DNA from: Spirochaetota bacterium
Lineage (GTDB): Bacteria > Spirochaetota > Spirochaetia > Treponematales > Treponemataceae
Reading direction: 5' to 3'
Length of the DNA stretch: 8,705 bases
Assembly: GCA_022704725.1 (NCBI GenBank)
Contig: JAKJFV010000046.1
Span: 336 to 9,040, forward strand
Under the pieces are notes generated by a model. It had not been told where the DNA came from. It made no database searches and saw only the letters and a list, made by a program, of their open reading frames with translations. The translations under genes and the position numbers were made by a program. This document shows positions 1-5,308 of the stretch, one piece after another; positions within the stretch are counted from its first letter, which is position 1; each line of letters starts with the position of its first letter.

Positions 1-572
1 CCGGGCTTGGGGAGCGGCGTTTGGAAAAAGCCTTAGGTGCCTTGTTTACCCATTGCGGCGCACCTGAATTTACTAAGTTTTCATTTTTATTCACTTCTTC
101 CGAAGCCTCTTCATATGAGGGTTATCCTCTTCTTTACCCCTGGAACGGTTTTTCCCCCGGAGAAGGCATAGAAAAATCCGATGTTGTGTATCTCGTTCCT
201 CCGTTTCCAATTCCTTCTCTGGTTATTGCAGCTTCCTCTTCTGCGTCATTTCTTCCGCCCTCTCAGCCGCTTTCACTTTTTATAATGGAAGCTCTGTCCC
301 GCGCTGTTTATGATCTTATTGATTCATTTTCGGTAAGGAAAAATGATTTGTGGGCTCAATATGACGATCTCTTATCTCCTTTTTTTACGCGGAAGGGTTC
401 AGCCTTGTACCCGGCGGTTTTGGAAAAGGATTATGATGCTTTTGTCCTGCATTGTCTTGATTGCGGTCTTGTTATTAATCCTTCTCCGGCGTATCCGTCT
501 TTTGTTCCCTATGGCATTACTACAAGCGCATTAAAAATGCTTTCTAAAAAAGAGTTTAAACCGGGAGAATAA
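1..572 (+). CDS. Unknown protein, probably truncated at its 5' end by the window edge
   Basis: I do not recognise this protein. The reading frame is open to the left edge from base 3, so the gene probably begins outside the window. A TTG at 21, six bases after GGGGAG (9-14), could be the true start and would give 183 aa. The visible part is soluble, without a clear membrane segment or signal peptide, and rich in Pro, Ser and aromatic residues. Two cysteines lie close together near the end (HCLDCG). The C-terminal stretch around 'LVINPSPAYPSFVPYG' faintly recalls the last part of class III PLP aminotransferases such as glutamate-1-semialdehyde aminotransferase, but I see no PLP-lysine motif, so I make no functional call. 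The next gene starts 2 bp after the stop, which places this one at the upstream end of the visible radical SAM operon. Confidence 0.7.
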   Translation, partial: GLGERRLEKALGALFTHCGAPEFTKFSFLFTSSEASSYEGYPLLYPWNGFSPGEGIEKSDVVYLVPPFPIPSLVIAASSSASFLPPSQPLSLFIMEALSRAVYDLIDSFSVRKNDLWAQYDDLLSPFFTRKGSALYPAVLEKDYDAFVLHCLDCGLVINPSPAYPSFVPYGITTSALKMLSKKEFKPGE

Positions 573-574
573 TC

Positions 575-871
575 ATGAGTACGGGCACCTTGATATTATC
601 AGTTATAAAACTTGTTGCCGGCGGACTTGCCGCATTTTTTGCTATTTTACTCTGGTCAAAAACACGAGATACTGCATGGATGTCTCTGGTTGCAGGCACG
701 GTTACCAGTTACGCCGGCGTTGTATATGAAATGCTCAGCGGTTTCGGTCTTTTTTCTTCAGGAATGATCGAATTATTCGGCATACCCATAGCTTCTTTGT
801 TTTTTACCATAGTGCCGCCTCTATTCTATATTGCAGCTTTTATTATTATGCTTTCGAGAACCCGTAAATAG
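575..871 (+). CDS. Small three-helix membrane protein of unknown function
   Basis: This 98-aa protein is almost entirely hydrophobic. I see three likely membrane helices at about residues 4-25, 33-57 and 62-93, followed by a short basic tail (SRTRK) that should face the cytoplasm. The ATG is well placed: GGGAGA (563-568) lies about seven bases upstream, and the previous gene stops only 2 bp before it, so the two are probably translationally coupled. I recognise no family. Its position between an unknown soluble protein and the DUF2207-like/radical SAM pair suggests a membrane accessory role such as partner, transporter piece or immunity-like protein. That suggestion rests on context only. Confidence 0.75.
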   Translation: MSTGTLILSVIKLVAGGLAAFFAILLWSKTRDTAWMSLVAGTVTSYAGVVYEMLSGFGLFSSGMIELFGIPIASLFFTIVPPLFYIAAFIIMLSRTRK

Positions 872-900
872 TTGCAGTAAGATACATTTCCGTTTACAAT
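872..900 (+). promoter_or_regulatory. Candidate internal promoter before the Cys-tail protein
   Basis: TTGCAG (872-877) and TACAAT (895-900) are separated by 17 bp. The -10 matches five of six consensus bases and the -35 only three. Transcription would start at about 907, which is the A of the next ATG, so the transcript would be leaderless or nearly so. This fits the absence of any Shine-Dalgarno sequence before that ATG. The rest of the 35-bp gap holds nothing else recognisable. Confidence 0.4.
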
Positions 901-906
901 GATTTT

Positions 907-2688
907 ATGAAAAAAATCTCAGTGATTGTTGTATTATTTTTTTGTACCTGTCTTTATGCGCAAAACCTCGAAGCTAAGATTGTCTCTGTCGATACCGCCC
1001 TTGTCTACCGTTCCGACGGAACAGCCGATGTGACGGTCAAAACTTCATGGAATGTTTCTTCGGGCTTTATGCATGCTTTTTACTTTGACGGTGAAAAGGC
1101 TGCTTTGACTTTTAATAATCAGCTCTGCTGGGCGGAAGGCCTGTCAAAATCCGGCCGGAATGAACGGCTTCCGTTAGAGATTACCAAATTATCTTCTTCA
1201 AAATATGATGTTGTCATTGCTGAGGGCAACGGTATTACGGGTACAGTATATTTTGTACTAACATATAGAGCCGAACTTGCCTCCAGCGGTATGGTAGGTC
1301 TCACTCAATTTGTAAATAAAGAAGGGGTTAATCAAAATCTATTGTATTTTAACTGGGCCCCTGTTGATTGGGACGATGCACTGGTTTCCCGTACTACTCA
1401 TATTGTTTTACCTCTCAGAGTCCCGTCCGGTACAAGTACCCTTTCTCAGGGGGCTGTATCAGGCGGAAGCGAGATGAGTTTTATTAAAGATATAGGGCTC
1501 ATGACCGAGGTAAACACAACAAGGTCAAATAAACTTATTGACTGGTACGGTGCGCCGGGAAATGACGGTAATCAGTATTTTGCGATCAGGTTTTATCAGG
1601 AAAATGTTAAGCCTGCTTCTTCTCAGCCTATTCAGTTTTATATTAATGCTGATAATGCCTCTGTTACTTCTCAAGTTTTATCTGAATCTGCTGTTTTATC
1701 CGATGTTTCCGATACATTTAAAAAAGGCCAGTGGGATGAAAGCTTCGGTTATGACGGATCTTCTTCTCTCTCTCTTTCTATTCCCGCGTTTTCAATTCTT
1801 GCCTCCATTATTGTATTCTCAGGCGGTCTGTTTTTTCTCATTTTGTATAAAAAAAAGAGAGAAGGGTTTTCGAGCGCCACAGCACTGTTGGAAGACATCA
1901 GCTGGGCAGGAGACGACTGGGAACCTCCGTCCATTTCTTCAGGATCGTATCAGGTAAAGGGAAAGATTGCGTCTACTCTGCACCCTGTTGATGCAGCAAT
2001 TCTATTAAAAATGAGTTTGAAAGATATTGTATCAATGATTCTTGAAGGTTTGTATGTAAGTTCAAAAATTTCATATGCTTCCTCTGATCCTTTAGTTATA
2101 ACTATTCATAAAACATCCGCTGACAGTGTAAACAGCGGAGGCATAGGATTAACAGAAGAAGAAAAAGAATTACTGAAGGAAAATGAAGATCTTGAAAAAG
2201 ATTTTATGTCCTGTATTCTTGATGATGGAACGCTCGATTCATCAAAGCTTACTTCTTTTTTTGAGCTGAGAATCGCGCATATTCAGGAAAAGACCTGGGA
2301 CTGCGACATGGAAGAAACCTTGCGTTATTGGAAAAAAAAGGCGAGCTTGTCGGAAGAAGAATACACAAAGGATTCTTCTAAGAATGCTTCTGCAAATCAT
2401 TGGGGCTATCCCTACGGTGTGTATTGGTGGGGGTATCATGCAGTAAACCGCTCCGTTCCTATCGCACACTACTCAAGCTCCATAATGGCTTCGGATTATA
2501 CATCATTCATGCAGTCATCTCTGTGTTTTTCCGGCTGCTTTTCTCCGGAAAACGGCACGGTACAAGCCTGTTATTCAGCATGTCATAATGCCTGTCATTC
2601 TGCCTGCCATAATGCGTGCCACTCGGCTTGTCACTCTGCCTGTCATTCAGCATGCCACTCTGCCTGTGTATCCGGGGGCGCCCGCTGA
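907..2688 (+). CDS. DUF2207-like membrane protein with a C-terminal CHSA-repeat tail; putative radical SAM substrate
   Basis: This 593-aa protein has four parts. Residues 1-18 form a signal peptide (MKK, hydrophobic core, LYA before Q19). An extracytoplasmic beta-rich domain runs to about residue 290. A single membrane helix spans about 293-314, followed by KKKR, so the C-terminal half should be cytoplasmic. Residues ~350-400 (PVDAAILL, then SLKDIVSMILEGLYV) resemble the winged-helix-like cytosolic part of DUF2207 proteins. An acidic helical region and an aromatic patch (499-511: W, Y, Y, Y, W, W, Y) come next. The tail holds C540 and C544, then nine Cys at exact four-residue spacing from C555 to C587, mostly as Cys-His-Ser-Ala. 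The radical SAM gene starts inside the stop codon (TGATG), strongly suggesting enzyme and substrate. No Shine-Dalgarno sequence precedes the ATG. The overall fold assignment is by eye; that the tail is modified is inference. Confidence 0.85.
   Translation: MKKISVIVVLFFCTCLYAQNLEAKIVSVDTALVYRSDGTADVTVKTSWNVSSGFMHAFYFDGEKAALTFNNQLCWAEGLSKSGRNERLPLEITKLSSSKYDVVIAEGNGITGTVYFVLTYRAELASSGMVGLTQFVNKEGVNQNLLYFNWAPVDWDDALVSRTTHIVLPLRVPSGTSTLSQGAVSGGSEMSFIKDIGLMTEVNTTRSNKLIDWYGAPGNDGNQYFAIRFYQENVKPASSQPIQFYINADNASVTSQVLSESAVLSDVSDTFKKGQWDESFGYDGSSSLSLSIPAFSILASIIVFSGGLFFLILYKKKREGFSSATALLEDISWAGDDWEPPSISSGSYQVKGKIASTLHPVDAAILLKMSLKDIVSMILEGLYVSSKISYASSDPLVITIHKTSADSVNSGGIGLTEEEKELLKENEDLEKDFMSCILDDGTLDSSKLTSFFELRIAHIQEKTWDCDMEETLRYWKKKASLSEEEYTKDSSKNASANHWGYPYGVYWWGYHAVNRSVPIAHYSSSIMASDYTSFMQSSLCFSGCFSPENGTVQACYSACHNACHSACHNACHSACHSACHSACHSACVSGGAR
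2569..2676 (+). repeat. Nine 12-bp coding repeats encoding Cys-X-X-X units
   Basis: Nine contiguous 12-bp units encode CYSA, CHNA, CHSA, CHNA, then four CHSA and a terminal CVSG. Every unit begins with a Cys codon. Synonymous positions vary freely between units (TGT/TGC, CAT/CAC, TCT/TCA/TCG, and GCC/GCG/GCT/GCA), so the DNA copies differ while the peptide stays constant. Residues 555-587 carry the nine cysteines, and six residues follow before the stop. The array ends 9 bp before the stop codon that overlaps the maturase start. Confidence 0.95.
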
Positions 2689-3995
2689 TGGATGAAATAG
2701 AAAAAATTGCTTCTTTTTGGAAAGAGGAAGGCCGCTACATTTTTTTGCGCGGGGAGGACAATGTTCTTATTCTCCCTCCTAATCGTGTGTATAAAATTAA
2801 TAAAACAGCGTATAAGCTCATATCTTACTTACAGCAGGGTTTGACGGTACAGTCTTTATTCAGCTCTTTTACAAATGATGAACACTATAAACAGAGCCTT
2901 CTGTTTTTTAATACGCTGTACGGTCTGTGTACGGGCAGTGAGGAGGCTCAGGAATTATTGGAACGCATTCCCTTTACCTTTGATTACACCTCGTTGCCTG
3001 TATTAGGTGAAATTGCAGTAACTTACCGGTGTAATAACAGATGCATTTTCTGTTATGCCGGCTGCAACAGCGATGAGAAGCTGCTTAAAAAAAAGACCGG
3101 AAAAAAAGAGATGAGTACTAAGGATATTTTCCGCATTATCGATATATTTAATGATGATGCAAAAATTCCTTTTTTCAGTTTTACCGGGGGAGAACCCCTG
3201 CTGCGGGAAGATCTTGAATCTTGTATTTCCTATGCTGTTTCCAAAGGTTTGTCGGTAAATCTTGTTTCAAACGGTACCCTCGCAACAAGGGAGCGTGCTG
3301 TTTCCTTATATGATGCCGGACTCCGTACTGCTCAAATAAGTGTGGAATCGTGGGATGAGGATATGCATAATTATTTAACAGGATCTCCTCATGCTTACAA
3401 GACAACTCTTGAGGGCATCCAAAATCTAATGGATGCGGGCGTTACAGTACAGACAAACACTACTATAACCAACTATAGTACAGGTCATATGAATAAAATG
3501 CCGTCCTTTTTAAAATCTCTTGGAATAAAGCGCTTTGCTATGAATATGTTTATTCCGTCGGGATCAGGACTCTATCATAAGGAACTCTTTATTCCGTATG
3601 ATGAAATTGGATCTATTGTTGATGATGTTCGTAAAGAAGCGTTCAATGAAGGCTTAACCTTTTACTGGTATAGCCCGACACCCTTTTGTTTTTACAATCC
3701 TGTTGCTAAAGGACTGGGAAACAAGTGCTGTGCTGCAGCAGACGGATTAATTTCAATTTCACCCGGGGGGGAAATTCTTCCCTGTTCTTCATGGGATATG
3801 CCGCTTGGCAATGTTCTAAAGAAAGGGTTTCAAAAAACCTGGTTTTCTAAAGAGGCTCTAAAGTGTAAAAATAAGCACTATGCACCCGAAATATGCAAAA
3901 CCTGCCCGTCTTTTACCGCATGTCAGGGGGCTTGTCCTTTATACTGGCAATATTGCGGAACTGATTTACTTACGAATCAAAGGAGTAAAGTATGA
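2688..3995 (+). CDS. Radical SAM/SPASM peptide maturase with N-terminal PqqD-like RRE domain
   Basis: This 435-aa enzyme probably uses S-adenosylmethionine and iron-sulfur clusters to modify a peptide in the cytosol. Residues ~16-75 look like a PqqD-type RiPP recognition element (VLILPPNRVYKIN, then TAYKLI and a GLTVQSLF helix). The radical SAM domain has CX3CX2C at C115, C119 and C122 and GGEP at 167-170. The SPASM domain fits the family pattern: C347/C348, then GX4C ending at C366, then CX2CX5CX3C at C403, C406, C412 and C416, then C423. Such domains bind auxiliary clusters in enzymes that install thioether or C-C crosslinks. I chose the ATG at 2688, which overlaps the upstream stop by one base (TGATG). 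The longer in-frame start at 2616 only reads through the repeat in another frame. The downstream ATG overlaps this stop by 4 bp. The substrate is inferred to be the preceding gene's Cys tail; the linkage type cannot be read from sequence. Confidence 0.93.
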   Translation: MDEIEKIASFWKEEGRYIFLRGEDNVLILPPNRVYKINKTAYKLISYLQQGLTVQSLFSSFTNDEHYKQSLLFFNTLYGLCTGSEEAQELLERIPFTFDYTSLPVLGEIAVTYRCNNRCIFCYAGCNSDEKLLKKKTGKKEMSTKDIFRIIDIFNDDAKIPFFSFTGGEPLLREDLESCISYAVSKGLSVNLVSNGTLATRERAVSLYDAGLRTAQISVESWDEDMHNYLTGSPHAYKTTLEGIQNLMDAGVTVQTNTTITNYSTGHMNKMPSFLKSLGIKRFAMNMFIPSGSGLYHKELFIPYDEIGSIVDDVRKEAFNEGLTFYWYSPTPFCFYNPVAKGLGNKCCAAADGLISISPGGEILPCSSWDMPLGNVLKKGFQKTWFSKEALKCKNKHYAPEICKTCPSFTACQGACPLYWQYCGTDLLTNQRSKV

Positions 3996-4903
3996 TTACC
4001 CGTTATGTAAATACAAAGATGCCTGATAAAAAGAGGTACAGTATAGCCGTCGTGTTATATGCTCTTACTGCGCTCAGCATTCTCCTTTTTCAAAGTTTTT
4101 ATGTTTCTGTTATAATCGCCCTCCTTCTTTTAGGATATGCGTCGTATCTGCTCATTTCTTCTAACTTTACAAATAAGCCGAAAGATATAGGACGCGAAGA
4201 CTGGCAGATGGTTACCATGACCGAAATTGCCCGGGTTCAATTTCAAATAAAGAAGATGAAAAATGCTCCGGTTCCTTTTGCCTACACAATAGGATTTGCT
4301 GTTTTTCTTACAGTCTTTTTCATTGCAGCCGCTGTTTTGTTTTTCTTTCTTTTAAAAAGTACTCAGCTGGTTGTCTCAATTATCAGTCTGTATGTTATCT
4401 TTTTTCCCTTTCTGTGGTCTGCCAGGGTTGACCGCTGGTACCCCTCCTCATTAGCCTCAAAGCTGGCCGAGTTTGATCAAATTCTTCAATTTCCTTATCC
4501 GAAAACCATTACAATAGTTCCTTATTTGCGCTTTGATCAGACTGAAGATGGCGATAAATTGCCCGAGGATTGTAAGTTCACGCTTTCATTTACCCCTGAA
4601 AATGGAAATCCTGTTCCTGATCTGATCGGCATACAGGTTCAATTGTCTCATAATACCGGTCCAAACGGTACCGTTCCTTATTTTTACACAGTGGTTATAA
4701 CAAAGGGTAAAGACAGATCCTGGAGAATTTTGTCGAAATTTAATGCCGAAGGTTTTGTCTGCGAAAGCGGCGGGGATGAAGAATACGGAACCCTTGTCAT
4801 AAGACAGGATACAAAGATCAGAAGCGATGCCTATCATACAAAGCCCGGGGATGTTGGCCGCCTGCTCGAAACATCAATATCGGCTGTAAAAACTCTTTTA
4901 TAA
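3992..4903 (+). CDS. Four-helix membrane protein with C-terminal cytosolic domain, operon partner
   Basis: This 303-aa protein has likely membrane helices at about 17-35, 37-56, 97-121 and 124-143. Basic residues at the N-terminus, in the 57-96 loop and after the fourth helix (R145, R148) put both termini in the cytoplasm. The last ~155 residues form a soluble domain that looks rich in beta strands. I recognise no family and see no protease, ABC or kinase motif. The start is clear: AAAGGAG lies just upstream, and ATGA overlaps the maturase stop by 4 bp, so its translation is probably coupled to the radical SAM enzyme. This placement suggests a role tied to the modified membrane protein, for example docking, export, protection or signalling. 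None of these is shown by sequence. It ends convergently with the next gene. Confidence 0.85.
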   Translation: MITRYVNTKMPDKKRYSIAVVLYALTALSILLFQSFYVSVIIALLLLGYASYLLISSNFTNKPKDIGREDWQMVTMTEIARVQFQIKKMKNAPVPFAYTIGFAVFLTVFFIAAAVLFFFLLKSTQLVVSIISLYVIFFPFLWSARVDRWYPSSLASKLAEFDQILQFPYPKTITIVPYLRFDQTEDGDKLPEDCKFTLSFTPENGNPVPDLIGIQVQLSHNTGPNGTVPYFYTVVITKGKDRSWRILSKFNAEGFVCESGGDEEYGTLVIRQDTKIRSDAYHTKPGDVGRLLETSISAVKTLL

Positions 4904-5194
4904 CACAGCTATATCCTCAAGAGGGAGTGTTGTGCATCGTGCAATGAGTTCAATGCGCAGTCCCTCTTTTTTCATATTACGCGCAGCCTCTCTTTTCCCT
5001 TCTTCTTTTGCATATTTGGCTATAATATTCATATCTTTTCTTGTTCTTTCTTTAAAACGCCACATTATTGCATCCTGGTTTTCGACAACCGGAGGGTACG
5101 ATTTTCTCATTTTGTGCAGAATTTCATCAAAGGTAAAAAGAATTTCCTGTTCATTCTCTTTCATTTTTCCTCTTTCAATCGTTCTTTTTTTCAT
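4898..5194 (-). CDS. Rpn/PD-(D/E)XK transposase-like C-terminal fragment or free-standing small protein
   Basis: This encodes 98 aa, rich in Lys, Arg and Glu. The last third (KYAKEEGKREAARNMKKEGL, then RIELIA and LPLEDIAVL) matches the typical C-terminal end of Rpn family recombination-promoting nuclease/putative transposase proteins. That ending is a charged helix followed by a 'GL.iE.IA..t.L..e.I..L' tail. The N-terminal nuclease core of about 200 residues with its D and ExK residues is absent. I chose the ATG at 5194 because AAGGAG sits seven bases before it. An ATG at 5200 lies only one base from AAGGAG, and a TTG at 5221 has no site. It may be a decayed remnant, or a stand-alone protein like the intragenic C-terminal RpnS products described for E. 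coli rpn genes. Its 3' end overlaps the convergent operon by 6 bp. Confidence 0.55.
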   Translation of the reverse strand: MKKRTIERGKMKENEQEILFTFDEILHKMRKSYPPVVENQDAIMWRFKERTRKDMNIIAKYAKEEGKREAARNMKKEGLRIELIARCTTLPLEDIAVL

Positions 5195-5201
5195 ATGCAT
5201 A

Positions 5202-5207
5202 CTCCTT
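5202..5207 (-). promoter_or_regulatory. Ribosome binding site deciding the start of the Rpn-like gene
   Basis: On the minus strand this reads AAGGAG, seven bases before the ATG at 5194. It excludes the longer TTG start. A good site right before a family fragment is not what a random truncation would usually leave, so the short protein may be translated. Confidence 0.6.
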
Positions 5208-5267
5208 GTTTTTCGCTGCAAAATTGACAGCAGCTTTACACTCTTATAGGTTCATACCCAAGGGTTT

Positions 5268-5297
5268 TTGTGCTTTTAAATAACAAAAAAGTATGAT
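5268..5297 (+). promoter_or_regulatory. Candidate promoter of the FliG paralogue
   Basis: TTGTGC (5268-5273) and TATGAT (5292-5297) are 18 bp apart. The -10 matches five of six consensus bases. A start near 5304 would leave only about five untranslated bases before the ATG at 5309, and no Shine-Dalgarno sequence is present. A perfect TTGACA at 5224-5229 is a second possible -35, but its only partner at workable spacing is TATAGG (5245-5250) at 15 bp. Confidence 0.4.
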
Positions 5298-5308
5298 ATA
5301 TTTAAAAA

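Noticed and set aside
907..966. Lipoprotein signal at Cys13 or Cys15 of the DUF2207-like protein
   Set aside because: Neither cysteine is preceded by a lipobox such as L-[AST]-[GA]; LYA before Gln19 fits signal peptidase I better.
1538..1957. Hydrophobic plus-strand ORF inside the DUF2207-like gene
   Set aside because: It is out of frame within a well-supported gene and has no independent signal.
2569..2676. Overlapping CXXXCH motifs as c-type haem sites
   Set aside because: CXXXCH is a rare haem-binding variant, but the motifs overlap head to tail so each Cys would be shared, and the tail is predicted to be cytosolic, away from cytochrome c maturation.
2569..2676. Short tandem array as a CRISPR
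   Set aside because: Units are 12 bp, contiguous, without spacers, and in frame within a protein.
2616..2687. Longer radical SAM start at 2616 adding 24 residues
   Set aside because: The added residues are only the CHSA repeat read in another frame. The ATG at 2688 overlaps the previous stop and leads directly into the RRE domain.
5195..5221. Longer Rpn-like start at the TTG at 5221
   Set aside because: Its reading frame runs through AAGGAG, which is better explained as the ribosome binding site of the ATG at 5194.
4932..5249. Plus-strand hydrophobic ORF opposite the Rpn-like gene
   Set aside because: Its composition is what results from reading the complement of a Lys/Glu-rich gene; it has no ribosome binding site.
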